Source: Aliidiomarina celeris
Lineage (GTDB): Bacteria > Pseudomonadota > Gammaproteobacteria > Enterobacterales > Alteromonadaceae
Direction of reading: 5' to 3'
Length of the DNA stretch: 64,000 bases
Assembly: GCF_003316875.1 (NCBI RefSeq)
Contig: NZ_QMIL01000004.1
Location: 181,664-245,663, forward strand
Below, one piece after another: positions 52,581 to 64,000 of this stretch. The position numbers and the translations under genes are program-made. How positions within the stretch are numbered: the first letter of the stretch is position 1; the number at the start of each line of letters is the position of its first letter. Under the pieces are notes generated by a model that saw only the letters and a program-made list of their open reading frames with translations, searched no databases and was not told the DNA's origin.

Positions 52581-52672
52581 TTTCTGTCGCTAAGTTAAAT
52601 CAATAGGTTACGGCTGGCACGGCGATTGCTATTTGTTTTGTGTATAACCTGAATAACAAAAAGGCGAAGAGC

Positions 52673-54370
52673 ATGAAACAAGTAAAGCAACTCAAACGCG
52701 GCATTATAAGTGTAGCGGCGGCGGTTGTGCTGGTGGCTTGTGTGTCGGTGCAGCAAACCCCAACACCTGAGCAAGAATTAAAAGCGTTGATTGAGAAAAC
52801 GCTACCTAGCTCCGTACCGGGCGCGGTGGTGTATGTGGTGAAAGAGAACGACGTTGTATTGGAGTACGCGCAAGGCTTGGCTGACTTGTCTTTGCAGGCG
52901 CCTATGCAACCCAACTCAAGCTTTTTTATGGGTTCGGTAGCCAAGCAATTTACCGCTGTGGCGATCTTGCGTTTACAGGAGCAAGGCAAACTAAGCCTTA
53001 CCGACCCGGTAACGAAATGGTTGCAGAACTTTCCGGCCGAATACAATGCCATTTCGTTGCGTCATTTATTAACCCACACTTCGGGAATTCCAAATTTTTT
53101 GGCGCTTCCAGCGTGGCAACAGCAGGCGCGACTGCCTGCCAGTTATGATCAGCTGCATGCGTTGTATAAAGACTTACCCTTACAATTTGCTGCCGGTTCA
53201 GCATGGAACTACAGCAATTCGGGCTACCTAATACTGGCCCACATTGTAGAGTTGGCCTCCGGCCAAGGGTTTAATGAATATCTTCAACAGGAAGTGCTCG
53301 GGCGTGGAGGTGTAACGCAAATTTGGCCCTATGAAAGCGACCGAATTTATCCGCTACTTGCGCGCGGCTATATTCCGCATGGTCATGGTTCGCGGCCCGC
53401 CGACTTTTACGATCCTTCGCAGGTTATGGGGGCAGGTGGTTTGGTCGCGACAGCGCAGGGGCTCTATCAGTGGACCAAAGCGCTAACGGCAGGAGAAATT
53501 ATTAGTAGTGCGAGCCTGAATTTGGCTTGGCAGCCCTATGTGTTGAACTCTGGCGAGGCTACAAGCGCTGGCTTGGGTTGGGAAATTGGCAGTGTAAGGG
53601 GCTCGCGTAGTATCGAGCATGGCGGATATTACCCCGGCTACTTCACTTTTGCCTTATGGTTACCTGAAGAGCAGGTATTTGTTGCCGCCTTTGTAAACTC
53701 GCGCAGCTATGATCCGCAAGAGCTTGCAGTGCGCGTGGCTGCTCAGGTGGTTAACAAGCCTTATCCCGCGTTGGAGCCTGTAGTGCTTAGCGACAGCGAC
53801 ATAAACTATTGGCAGGGGGTTTGGCAGGACGCAAACGGGCGGCGGCGAGTTGTAGGCACCTTGGACGGCCAGCTTTATATTCAGCGCGCTGGCGGTAGCG
53901 CTTTTATGGTGGAACTTGGCCAACAGGGTTATGTGCACTATCAAAACTCGTTGAGCTACCTAAAGCGCGGTACCGATGCGGAAGGCCAATGGCTAGAACT
54001 GCATAATCGTAATGGCTTGGTGTCTCGCTCTTATCGTACGCAAGAAATGCCAAAACATTATCGCACCTTGGCACTAAGCCCGTTACAAATGGCGGCGCTA
54101 GAAGGAGAATACACGCTTGCACCGGAATTTAGCTTACGCATTTTTATTGACGGCGATGCCCACTACGCACAAGGCACAGGGCAAAATGCGGGCAAGCTAT
54201 TGGCATTAAGTGAGCAGGTGCTGGTCACCGACGATTTAATTGCCGAGCTGCATTTTGAACGCAATGAAAACGGCGAGGTGACCGGGCTTGTTCTGCATCA
54301 GAACGGCCAGACCTACCCCCCCCCGGGTTACCGAATAAGGTGGAGCTGGGTTTGGCGGCCAGCGAGGTAG
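52673..54370 (+). CDS. serine hydrolase lipoprotein (class C beta-lactamase family)
   Basis: 565 residues from ATG 52673 (AAGGCGAAG upstream). Lipoprotein signal with lipobox VLVAC. The beta-lactamase/esterase fold shows S-x-x-K in MGSVAKQFTAVAIL, YSN in NYSNSGY and HGG in EHGGYYPGY. About 200 C-terminal residues form an extra domain. The family hydrolyses esters, peptides or D-amino-acid bonds. The 3' end is odd: after a 9-C run the frame continues as GYRIRWSWVWRPAR antisense to the next gene. One C fewer would give an earlier stop at TAA 54336-54338. Confidence 0.88.
   Translation: MKQVKQLKRGIISVAAAVVLVACVSVQQTPTPEQELKALIEKTLPSSVPGAVVYVVKENDVVLEYAQGLADLSLQAPMQPNSSFFMGSVAKQFTAVAILRLQEQGKLSLTDPVTKWLQNFPAEYNAISLRHLLTHTSGIPNFLALPAWQQQARLPASYDQLHALYKDLPLQFAAGSAWNYSNSGYLILAHIVELASGQGFNEYLQQEVLGRGGVTQIWPYESDRIYPLLARGYIPHGHGSRPADFYDPSQVMGAGGLVATAQGLYQWTKALTAGEIISSASLNLAWQPYVLNSGEATSAGLGWEIGSVRGSRSIEHGGYYPGYFTFALWLPEEQVFVAAFVNSRSYDPQELAVRVAAQVVNKPYPALEPVVLSDSDINYWQGVWQDANGRRRVVGTLDGQLYIQRAGGSAFMVELGQQGYVHYQNSLSYLKRGTDAEGQWLELHNRNGLVSRSYRTQEMPKHYRTLALSPLQMAALEGEYTLAPEFSLRIFIDGDAHYAQGTGQNAGKLLALSEQVLVTDDLIAELHFERNENGEVTGLVLHQNGQTYPPPGYRIRWSWVWRPAR
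54316..54324 (+). repeat. 9-C homopolymer near the 3' end of the serine hydrolase gene
   Basis: Run of nine C just before the end of the gene, at the convergent junction with the M24 peptidase gene, whose stop is at 54328. Length change by one base alters the hydrolase C-terminus and removes the gene overlap. This may be slippage or a sequencing difference. Confidence 0.85.
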
Positions 54371-55716
54371 ATTACGTGTTCGCCGTTAAAGTAAGCACTT
54401 TGCTCGAGTTTCATTTGCACCCACTGGTTCCCCCACTCAGGAACGGCTTGTTTGACGTAGCCTTCAATAGCGTAGGCGGTATTCGGGTAGAGCGGCCAGT
54501 CGCCTTGAATGGGGGTTTCGCCTTGGTTGTCCCACATGCCTATCGTTGGCCCTGGAGCGTGGCCATAAAAACCGATGGGATGCGTGTAAGTGCTACTCAC
54601 AATACCCTCGGCTTGGGCTTGTTGTTGCGTTGCGGCAAGAATTTCATTACCGCTGCGGCCGGTTACAAAGTTTTCGGTGAGAATGTCTTGCCAGTGATTA
54701 CCCGTGCGGAGCGCAGCTTTTAGACCTTCGGGGGCGTCCGTTTCATTATTGTGCAGCACATAGGCCATTTCTTGCGTGTCGGTACACAGCTTTAAGTAAC
54801 AAATACCTACGTCGGTATGCAGCACATCACCACGCTGAATGACTCCGGTTTCACCACAAAAAGGGTTGTCTTGCGCGCAGTCGAGCCCAGGGCGCTGAAA
54901 ATTGACATAGGGCATAAACCAAATGGGTAGGTTAAGTGCTTCAAAACGTTCACGAATATACCAAGCAACGTCGTCGGTGGTGGTCACTCCCGGGGTAATG
55001 ACCCGTGCGCTAAAAGCCTCAGCAATAACCCCGCGGGCTAAGCCAACGATATGTGGGTATACGGCAAGTTCTTTTGCACTGCGGCTTTCTACCCAGCGTA
55101 CGACAAGGTTTTCGGCAGACACTAAGCGGGATTGATAGTCGCTCGGCAGTACATCTATGAGTCGATCATAAAGGGCTTTCGACAGTCCGTCGGCGGCAGA
55201 CCAGTCGCGAGACATGTTAATGCCAATGCGCGCTGGATTTTTGCTCACAATGAGTTCGCCAAGTGCTTGCCATTGTTCGTCTAAGTTACCACCCGACCAG
55301 GCAGACTCATAGGGGTCGCCAAACGGGTAGGTGTTTACCGTAAGGCGTTCGACAGTGCCGTCGGGCAGCCGATTAAATACGAGCATGGTGGTGCGGCGAG
55401 CGGCGAAAGTAGGCTGCGGTACTAACGAAAAATACACAGGATCTTCGGCTTTCTCGCGGTTGAGTACCAACCACATGTCGAGGCCCTGCTCTTCCATAAG
55501 TGCGGGTAGCAATGTGTCGAGACGATCATTCAACATCTCATTTTCTGGGGCAATGCGTTGGCGAGGTTCCAGTACAGCATAGGCATTGGCATTTTCGATA
55601 ACACGACCTTGCTCGGGCTCGTTGGCAAAGCTGTTGCTTATAGGGTTGCAGGCAGCGGTGAGTGCCAGCGCTGTGGCGGCCATGGCAAAGCGGGAAAGAA
55701 ACGAGAGTGTGTTCAT
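54328..55716 (-). CDS. M24-family metallopeptidase lipoprotein (Xaa-Pro aminopeptidase-like)
   Basis: 462 residues with a lipobox (ALTAACNP). The creatinase-like N-terminal domain is followed by a pita-bread domain with VITPGVTTTDDVAWYIRERF, the metal-binding VIQRGDVLHTDVGICYLKLCTD, HPIGFYGHAPGP, AIEGYV and the final QMKLEQ Glu. Both metal aspartates and the His are visible, so it should be active on peptides outside the inner membrane. It is convergent with the serine hydrolase and co-directional with the upstream DUF4440 gene (20 bp). Confidence 0.9.
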   Translation of the reverse strand: MNTLSFLSRFAMAATALALTAACNPISNSFANEPEQGRVIENANAYAVLEPRQRIAPENEMLNDRLDTLLPALMEEQGLDMWLVLNREKAEDPVYFSLVPQPTFAARRTTMLVFNRLPDGTVERLTVNTYPFGDPYESAWSGGNLDEQWQALGELIVSKNPARIGINMSRDWSAADGLSKALYDRLIDVLPSDYQSRLVSAENLVVRWVESRSAKELAVYPHIVGLARGVIAEAFSARVITPGVTTTDDVAWYIRERFEALNLPIWFMPYVNFQRPGLDCAQDNPFCGETGVIQRGDVLHTDVGICYLKLCTDTQEMAYVLHNNETDAPEGLKAALRTGNHWQDILTENFVTGRSGNEILAATQQQAQAEGIVSSTYTHPIGFYGHAPGPTIGMWDNQGETPIQGDWPLYPNTAYAIEGYVKQAVPEWGNQWVQMKLEQSAYFNGEHVIYLAGRQTQLHLIR

Positions 55717-55736
55717 AAAGAAGTCCTTGTTGAATG

Positions 55737-56210
55737 TTAGTCGGTTTTTACCGTGGCGTGCCAGTTCAGCACTTGCCAGCGCTGGTCACGAAAAATAAGT
55801 ACGCCAGAGTTATAAAAACGGCTGTTTATCTGCTCGCCGTCGCCTGCGGTGAGGGTAAAACTGAGCAGGGCGAGGTCATTGACAAAACGAATTTGCACCT
55901 GCTCGGCGCCATACCAAGTGTTTACTTGCTCAGGCGCGATCGGGGAGGAGCCTTGCATACCTTGCATAAGCTCGGCTTTGCCGAAACGGGTGCCCGAAGA
56001 GCTGGTGTACACCAACTCTTCCGCCCAAAACTGGTTGTGTATTTCTGCGCTGCCAATGCTGGCGCCATAGAGAAACTGTTCCAGCGTTTGTTGCACGCTG
56101 GCGTGTTTGTTGTTGTGCTGGTGGGCAACCGCAGTGCTGCTCAAGGTAAGCCCAAAAACGGTGAGTACGGAAATAATGACGAGTAGGCGAAGCGTTTGTG
56201 TGTAAAACAT
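55737..56210 (-). CDS. exported NTF2-like protein (DUF4440 type)
   Basis: 157 residues from ATG 56210; a TTG two codons earlier is possible. Signal peptide to AVAHQHN. The NTF2 cone fold is seen in VQQTLEQFLYGASIGSAEIHNQFWAEELVYTSSSGTRFGKAELMQGM, VQIRFVNDLALLSFTLTA, and the end VLIFRDQRWQVLNWHATVK. The role is unknown. The 20-bp gap to the peptidase gene suggests one transcript. Confidence 0.82.
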   Translation of the reverse strand: MFYTQTLRLLVIISVLTVFGLTLSSTAVAHQHNNKHASVQQTLEQFLYGASIGSAEIHNQFWAEELVYTSSSGTRFGKAELMQGMQGSSPIAPEQVNTWYGAEQVQIRFVNDLALLSFTLTAGDGEQINSRFYNSGVLIFRDQRWQVLNWHATVKTD

Positions 56211-56282
56211 GATCAAGAGTACCGTGGCTTGTTTTTCTTTATGTTAGCCACAGCTGGTCTGTAATTACAATAACCGTTGCGC

Positions 56283-58316
56283 TTACACGCATACCTTATT
56301 GCGGCCACCGCCTTTGGCTTTATAGAGCGCTTGGTCTGCACGGTGCATGAGCGTGCTTAGCGGCTCCTTGCCGTGCATGCTGGTTACGCCAAAACTGCAG
56401 GTAATATGAAATACTTCGCCACGCGCGTTCCCAAACTCTATGCGTTCAATATGTTTTCTCAGCTTTTCGGCCACTTCCATCGACTGACGTAAGTCTGTGT
56501 CTTCAAGTAAAACGGCAAACTCTTCACCACCAATGCGTGCAAATAAGTCGATGCTGCGCAAGTGTTTGCGAACTTCACGGGTAAGCTTAATGAGAGTGGT
56601 GTCGCCCACTGCGTGCCCATAGTTGTCGTTTACCGTTTTAAAGAAGTCGATGTCGAAAGTGACTAATGCGAGCGGTGTGCCGTGGCGTTTTGCGCGCTCA
56701 ATGGCTTGCTCGCCAATGGTGAGAAAATGCCGACGGTTAGAAATTTCGGTTAAGCTGTCGGTAGTGGAAAGTTTGCGCAACTCAAACTCGAGCTCTTTTG
56801 TGCGCGTAATGTCCTGCACAGTGCCGACTAACAGCCCACCGAACGAATAATGGGCGATTTCATGCACCCAGCGAACTTCACCGTCGGGCCGAATAATACG
56901 ATGCTGAATGTCGTGTACCCCAGTGCTTTTGGCGTTTACATGACTCTGATCGACTGCGTTTAAATCGTCGGGGTGCACGCAGCTGCGAAACAAGTCCACC
57001 GAGGGGATTGTTGCTTTGGCGTCGAAACCAAAAATGTCGTAAATAATGTCCGACCAGAATACGGTCCCGGTGTCTAAATTTGCTTCCCAATGGCCTATTC
57101 GTGCAGTTTTTTGTGCACGTTCGAGGCGGGCTCGGCTGCGCTCCCAGTCTAACTCTGCCTTCTTGAGCCGATCGATATTTACAATTAAACCATTCCATAG
57201 GGTGCCGCCGTTCGGAAGGCGTTGGGGGATAGCGTGACCTTGTACCCATTGTTCACGATCGTTAAGTTGCACACGGTATTCACAACGCCACTCTGCGAGC
57301 TCGCGCTCTGAGCTTTCAATGCTGCTTTGCACAAGGGCGAAGTCTTCTGGGTGAATGACCTCGAAAACCTTATCGGCATTAGTCTTCACTTGGTTGGGGT
57401 AAACGCCGTAGATGTCTTTCAGCTTCAAACTGGCATAAGGAAAGCAGGTGCTACCGTCGGGGCGTTTTTCAAATTGATAGATAACGCCGGGTGCAATGTC
57501 GGCAATGTTTTCGAACAGACGATTATTTTCTACCAGTTCATCCACGTTGAGCAGCGAGCCGACAATAAAAACAGCGCCGTCGGGGCTGGTGATTCGTTGC
57601 ATTCTATCTTCCACCCAAAGATAACTTTCGTCTGCCTGCTTAATTCTGTATCGGCGGGTGAGCACCCGATCATCGGTGCTTGCTAACCACTGGCTAAACT
57701 CTCGGTCCACGCGTTGTAAGTCGCTGTTATGCACGAGTTGGTGCCAGCCACCTTCATTTTCCAAATTCGAGCGTTTTATGCCAGTAACCGCCTCAAGGTT
57801 AGGCGCTAGGTATTGAACCGCGTAGGGTGGAGCTGCTGAAATTTGATAGCTCACCGCCGGTGAGGCCGTAAGAATAGTGTCGAGCTTTTGCGCTGTGCGG
57901 CGCTCCAGTTCGGTTTCACTTTTAAGTTCAGTTACGTCGATATGAATACCACCCAATAAAAGCGCCTTTTGGATGCCGCGTTTGAGTACTTCCCCGCGCG
58001 CACGAATCCACACCCAGCAACCATTTTTGTGTTGCATACGAAAGTAGTGTTCAAAGTTAGTCGTGTCGCCCGCTATTTTGCCTTTGAGAACGTTTTCAAG
58101 TTGTGGAAAGTCGGAGGGGTGCACTAAAGCATGAAAGCCTGCGTACGTAAGCGGTTCGAGTTCTGCCCGCGTATAGCCGATCATACGCGCCCATTGGTCG
58201 TTGATATGGTTGATATTTTGGTCAATATCCCACACCCAAACGCCAATCTCGGAACCTTCTAAAAGGTTAAGTAGCGCTTCGGGAGAGATGAGGTCTAATT
58301 GTGAGGTAGCGCCCAT
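56283..58316 (-). CDS. multi-PAS diguanylate cyclase (PAS/PAC x4-GGDEF)
   Basis: 677 residues, soluble. Four PAS/PAC units begin at about residues 13, 145, 270 and 400 (GVWVWDIDQNINHINDQWARMIGY, ISAAPPYAVQYLAPNL, GVIYQFEKRPDGSTCFPYASL, HWEANLDTGTVFWSDIIYDIFG). They are followed by a GGDEF domain with GGEEF near residue 598 and an RxxD I-site (RSID) five residues before it. It should make c-di-GMP with product inhibition. It is a paralogue of 7669-9363 with one extra PAS. Confidence 0.92.
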   Translation of the reverse strand: MGATSQLDLISPEALLNLLEGSEIGVWVWDIDQNINHINDQWARMIGYTRAELEPLTYAGFHALVHPSDFPQLENVLKGKIAGDTTNFEHYFRMQHKNGCWVWIRARGEVLKRGIQKALLLGGIHIDVTELKSETELERRTAQKLDTILTASPAVSYQISAAPPYAVQYLAPNLEAVTGIKRSNLENEGGWHQLVHNSDLQRVDREFSQWLASTDDRVLTRRYRIKQADESYLWVEDRMQRITSPDGAVFIVGSLLNVDELVENNRLFENIADIAPGVIYQFEKRPDGSTCFPYASLKLKDIYGVYPNQVKTNADKVFEVIHPEDFALVQSSIESSERELAEWRCEYRVQLNDREQWVQGHAIPQRLPNGGTLWNGLIVNIDRLKKAELDWERSRARLERAQKTARIGHWEANLDTGTVFWSDIIYDIFGFDAKATIPSVDLFRSCVHPDDLNAVDQSHVNAKSTGVHDIQHRIIRPDGEVRWVHEIAHYSFGGLLVGTVQDITRTKELEFELRKLSTTDSLTEISNRRHFLTIGEQAIERAKRHGTPLALVTFDIDFFKTVNDNYGHAVGDTTLIKLTREVRKHLRSIDLFARIGGEEFAVLLEDTDLRQSMEVAEKLRKHIERIEFGNARGEVFHITCSFGVTSMHGKEPLSTLMHRADQALYKAKGGGRNKVCV

Positions 58317-58405
58317 TCCGTTGAACCTAGGGAAAGTAATAAGCTTTTGCTTATATTACCTAAGCAAAATAGAAACACCAACAACAAAGATGTACTTGCT
58401 CTTGA

Positions 58406-58490
58406 TTGTCGACAGTTTGTTGGGGTGGCGGTCTTGAAGTTGTAACAAATACCCTTTAAACTGGCGTCAATAAATCAAAGTGTCGACAAT
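58406..58490. promoter_or_regulatory. two TGTCGACA operator-like sites upstream of gntR-prp
   Basis: TTGTCGACAG (58406-58415) and TGTCGACAAT (58481-58490) share the 8-bp palindrome TGTCGACA, with centres 74 bp apart (about seven helical turns). The second is 42 bp before the GntR start. The size and symmetry fit a FadR/VanR-type GntR dimer, so they may be sites of the adjacent regulator. Confidence 0.45.
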
Positions 58491-58532
58491 TTGGCTTTCT
58501 CAGCATTGTCTTTCAGGTGTGGTTTACTAAAA

Positions 58533-59219
58533 ATGGTTTTCCAAAGTCCAATACTAAAAGCACCGGTTACGTCTTCCGACCGACTTCTGCTGGAGATCCA
58601 GCGGGCGATTGTGGAAGGGGAAATTGCTGCCGGTAGCAAAATTAGTGAGCCTGAATTGGCACGCCGCTTTAATGTGAGCCGCGCGCCACTGCGTGAGGCC
58701 CTAGCGCGCTTAGAGCGTTGCCACTTAATTGAACGCCTACCCAATGTGGGTGCTCGAGTGGTGAAGCTGTCGGTTGAAGGGTTAATTTCACTCTATCAAT
58801 TGCGTGAAGAACTGGAAGGCTTGGCCTGTCGGCTCGCAGCAGAGCACATGCCGGAGCAGGAAATACAAGAGCTACAAGCCTTGCTTGAAAAGCACCTACA
58901 AACGCAACGGGTGCGCGACGGTGAAAGCTATTACCAAGAAGCGGGCGACCTAGATTTTCATTACCGCATTATTCTCGGTAGTAAAAACGACTACTTGATT
59001 AATATTCTTTGTGACGAACTCTATTTCTTAGTGCGCATGTACCGCGTGCAACTCGGTATGAATGGTCCGCGGGTTTCCCGTGCATTCGACGAACATAAGG
59101 CTATTCTTAATGCAATTGCGAATCGTGATGGCGAGTTAGCCGACTTACTCATGCGACGCCACATTGGTGCGTCGCGACACAACATTGAACTTCAACTTCA
59201 ACTTAGAGAAACGGGATAA
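58533..59219 (+). CDS. GntR-family (FadR/VanR type) regulator of the methylcitrate operon
   Basis: 228 residues from ATG 58533; a TTG 14 codons earlier is less likely. The winged HTH is LLLEIQRAIVEGEIAAGSKISEPELARRFNVSRAPLREALARLERCHLIERLPNVGARVV. The FCD domain follows, with LREELEGLACRLAAEHM and metal-site histidines (DLDFHYRII, HIGASRHNIE). It stops 3 bp before prpB, so it is co-transcribed. It probably represses the prp genes until a propionate-derived ligand appears. Confidence 0.92.
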   Translation: MVFQSPILKAPVTSSDRLLLEIQRAIVEGEIAAGSKISEPELARRFNVSRAPLREALARLERCHLIERLPNVGARVVKLSVEGLISLYQLREELEGLACRLAAEHMPEQEIQELQALLEKHLQTQRVRDGESYYQEAGDLDFHYRIILGSKNDYLINILCDELYFLVRMYRVQLGMNGPRVSRAFDEHKAILNAIANRDGELADLLMRRHIGASRHNIELQLQLRETG

Positions 59220-59222
59220 ATA

Positions 59223-60104
59223 ATGAGCCAAACTCAAAGTGCCGGTGCCAAGTTGCGCCAAGCGATTGCCAGTGAAAACCCACTCCAAATTGTGGGCACC
59301 ATTAATGCTTATACCGCCATGATGGCGGAGCGTGTGGGCCATAAAGCGTTGTACTTATCGGGTGCAGGGGTTGCCAATGCGTCTTTTGGCTTGCCTGACT
59401 TAGGCATGACTTCGCTCAACGACGTGTGCGAAGACATACGCCGTATTACGGGAGCGACCGACGTGCCGCTACTCGTAGACGCAGACACAGGCTGGGGTGG
59501 TGCTTTTAATATTTCGCGCACGGTAAAAGAAATGACGCGTGCTGGCGCGGCTGGCTTTCATATTGAAGATCAAGTAGCGCAAAAGCGCTGTGGCCACCGC
59601 CCGAATAAAGAGATTGTGAGCCAAAATGAAATGGTGGATCGCGTGAAAGCGGCGGTTGACGCCCGTACCGACGACCAATTTTTGATCATGGCGCGTACCG
59701 ACGCATTGCAGCAGGAAGGCTTGGAAGCAGCAATTACGCGTGCGCAAGCCTGTGCTGAGGCCGGTGCGGATGCAATTTTTGCCGAAGCCGTACATACTTT
59801 GGAGCAATACAAAGCCTTTACCGATGCCTTGAATGTACCGGTTTTGGCGAACATTACCGAATTCGGCGCCACGCCATTGTTCAACAAGGCGGAGCTTGCC
59901 GAGGTGGGCGTAGAAATGGTGCTGTATCCACTAAGTGCCTTCCGTGCCATGAACAAAGCGGCATTAAACGTGTACCAAAATATCCTCGACAAAGGCGATC
60001 AGAAGGATGTGATCGACACCATGCAAACGCGCATGGAGCTGTACGATTTCCTGAATTACCACGCCTTCGAAGAAAAGCTCGACGCGCTTTTTAGCAAAAA
60101 ATAA
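59223..60104 (+). CDS. prpB: 2-methylisocitrate lyase
   Basis: 293 residues. The active-site signature [10 protein letters not shown] is in place with [19 protein letters not shown] and EDQVAQ, as in PrpB. It cleaves 2-methylisocitrate to pyruvate and succinate, the last step of the methylcitrate cycle. Normal length. Second gene of gntR-prpB-prpC-acnD. Confidence 0.96.
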   Translation: MSQTQSAGAKLRQAIASENPLQIVGTINAYTAMMAERVGHKALYLSGAGVANASFGLPDLGMTSLNDVCEDIRRITGATDVPLLVDADTGWGGAFNISRTVKEMTRAGAAGFHIEDQVAQKRCGHRPNKEIVSQNEMVDRVKAAVDARTDDQFLIMARTDALQQEGLEAAITRAQACAEAGADAIFAEAVHTLEQYKAFTDALNVPVLANITEFGATPLFNKAELAEVGVEMVLYPLSAFRAMNKAALNVYQNILDKGDQKDVIDTMQTRMELYDFLNYHAFEEKLDALFSKK

Positions 60105-60136
60105 TTGAACATTTTAAAGAATAAAAGGAGCACAAC

Positions 60137-61261
60137 ATGGTTGATAAAAAAGTAGGTGGCGCAGGTTTGCGCGGACAAGTAGCGGGCGAAACTGCATTAT
60201 GTACAGTAGGTAAAACAGGCTCAGGCTTAACTTATTGTGGTTACGACATTTCAGAACTGGCAGAAAAAGTGAGCTTTGAAGAAGTGGCTTACTTGCTTGC
60301 CCACGGTGAACTGCCGACTAAACAACAATTTGCTGAGTATAAAGCACGCTTGAAAGGTATGCGTGGTCTGCCTCAGGCACTGAAAGACGTACTTGAGCGC
60401 ATTCCTGCAGAAACTCACCCCATGGACGTAATGCGCACCGGCTGTTCTTTCCTAGGCAACATTGAGCCAGAAGAAGACTTTAGCCAAGCCGACGACAAAA
60501 TTGAGCGTATGTTAGCGGCCTTCCCAAGTATTTTGTTGTACTGGTATCGCTTTAGCCACGACGGTGTGCGCATTGAAACGGAAACAGACGATGACTCGAT
60601 TGGCGCGCACTTCTTGCACCTGTTACACGACAAGGCACCTTCTAAGCTGCATACGGAAGTGATGAACACCTCGTTGATTCTCTATGCCGAGCATGAATTC
60701 AATGCGTCTACCTTTACTGCTCGTGTTTGTGCATCAACCTTGTCAGACATCCATTCTTGTGTAACCGGAGCCATTGGTTCGTTACGTGGTCCATTGCACG
60801 GTGGCGCCAACGAAGCGGCGATGGAGCTGATTGAAAACTTAGAGTCGCCCGATCACGCGGAGCAAACGTTAATGGGCATGCTCGAGCGCAAAGAGAAGAT
60901 CATGGGCTTTGGCCATGCGGTGTATCGTGAATTCGATCCGCGTAACGACGTGATTAAAGCCTGGTCTGAAAAACTAGCGCAGGAGTTTGGTGACAGCCGT
61001 TTGTACGACGTGTCTGTACGTTGTGAAGAAGTAATGTGGCGCGAGAAGAAGTTGTTCCCAAATGCGGATTTCTTCCACGCGTCGGCGTATCACTACATGG
61101 GCATTCCTACGAAGCTCTTTACCCCAATTTTTGTGATGTCACGCGTTACCGGCTGGACCGCGCACGTGAAAGAGCAACGCGCAAACAACCGTATTATTCG
61201 CCCGAATGCGGACTATATTGGTCCAGCAGCACGCCCTGTTCCAACTATTGACGAGCGTTAA
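60137..61261 (+). CDS. prpC: 2-methylcitrate synthase
   Basis: 374 residues, AAAAGGAG before ATG. The citrate-synthase residues are seen in SCVTGAIGSLRGPLHGGANEAAM, IMGFGHAVYREFDPR and a final FHASAYHYMGIP. The short N-terminus and prp context make it PrpC rather than GltA. It condenses propionyl-CoA with oxaloacetate. acnD starts 1 bp after its stop. Confidence 0.95.
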   Translation: MVDKKVGGAGLRGQVAGETALCTVGKTGSGLTYCGYDISELAEKVSFEEVAYLLAHGELPTKQQFAEYKARLKGMRGLPQALKDVLERIPAETHPMDVMRTGCSFLGNIEPEEDFSQADDKIERMLAAFPSILLYWYRFSHDGVRIETETDDDSIGAHFLHLLHDKAPSKLHTEVMNTSLILYAEHEFNASTFTARVCASTLSDIHSCVTGAIGSLRGPLHGGANEAAMELIENLESPDHAEQTLMGMLERKEKIMGFGHAVYREFDPRNDVIKAWSEKLAQEFGDSRLYDVSVRCEEVMWREKKLFPNADFFHASAYHYMGIPTKLFTPIFVMSRVTGWTAHVKEQRANNRIIRPNADYIGPAARPVPTIDER

Positions 61262-61262
61262 G

Positions 61263-63854
<2,592 letters not shown>

Positions 63855-63861
63855 GCCTGTG

Positions 63862-63938
63862 TACGCGCGGCATTGTATACGCGCGGCATTGCCGCGCCTT
63901 GTATCTCTCACGGTGAAATGTTTAGCTAGCATTTCACC
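63862..63938. repeat. REP-like units and hairpin downstream of acnD
   Basis: TACGCGCGGCATTG occurs twice (63862-63875 and 63878-63891, 16-bp period). The second copy continues into the palindrome GCGCGGCAT-TGCCGCGC (63881-63897). A further stem GGTGAAATG/CATTTCACC lies at 63912-63938 without a T-run. TGCCGCGCC recurs near 63958. Confidence 0.65.
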
Positions 63939-64000
63939 AATGAAGTAAGTGAGGTAGTGCCGCGCCTTAGTCATCGAGACTGTGACGTAGAAAGAACCCC

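Overview
The window is a gammaproteobacterial chromosome segment. The gene content suggests a marine Alteromonadales-type organism, possibly close to Idiomarinaceae. The grounds are recC-recB-recD without ptrA between recC and recB, frdABCD, the CLCA_X, DUF1653 and YccF families, a GntR-prpB-prpC-acnD propionate operon, and many c-di-GMP proteins. The genus is inference. No rRNA, tRNA, CRISPR array or prophage was seen.

Layout. 0-1.1 kb: end of a GGDEF-EAL protein. 1.2-7.0 kb: copper/silver efflux block (Cys-rich exported protein, CusB-like adaptor, CusA-like pump). 7-9.4 kb (minus strand): a Tag-like DNA glycosylase and a PAS-GGDEF diguanylate cyclase. 9.4-24.9 kb is accessory in character. 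It holds a Zn-less sirtuin coupled to an Rpn-type nuclease, then a divergent operon of SAM methyltransferase, PLD-SF2 helicase/nuclease and a truncated SRAP (YedK/HMCES) gene. After these come DUF1275 and two orphan proteins, and a 1354-bp TnpB-only IS200/IS605-type element inserted in an HTH gene. The rest of the region carries YccF, NUDIX, a Phd/YefM-ParE module, a CLCA_X metallopeptidase, a WYL regulator, gdhA with DUF1653, a decayed higB with intact higA, and a PAS remnant. 24.9-34.3 kb: recC-recB-recD. 34.3-36.4 kb: REP-like palindromes, a strongly deleted EAL-CBS-GGDEF pseudogene, and an XRE/membrane-protein pair. 36.6-39.9 kb: frdABCD. 40-42.3 kb: DsrE-like exported protein, cytochrome b561 and a catalase-family peroxidase. 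42.4-45.4 kb: pirin, LysR regulator and a strictosidine-synthase-like protein. 45.4-48.5 kb: a double-CDGSH/glutamate-synthase fusion and two exported proteins. 48.6-51.9 kb: a hydrolase-SDR-flavin monooxygenase operon resembling mycobacterial mymA. 52-58.3 kb: glutathione peroxidase, serine hydrolase lipoprotein, M24 peptidase lipoprotein, DUF4440 protein and a second PAS-GGDEF cyclase. 58.5-63.9 kb: the methylcitrate-cycle operon under a GntR regulator.

The clearest unusual signal is the TnpB element. Removing 16381-17734 restores an open reading frame for the flanking HTH gene. This fixes the element ends, the probable target/TAM side (ending TCAC) and the predicted guide. A near-perfect LexA/SOS-type box lies just upstream of tnpB. 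A second theme is decay by internal deletion: SRAP, HigB, a PAS protein and an EAL-CBS-GGDEF protein are all broken this way within about 21 kb, while the neighbouring housekeeping genes are intact.
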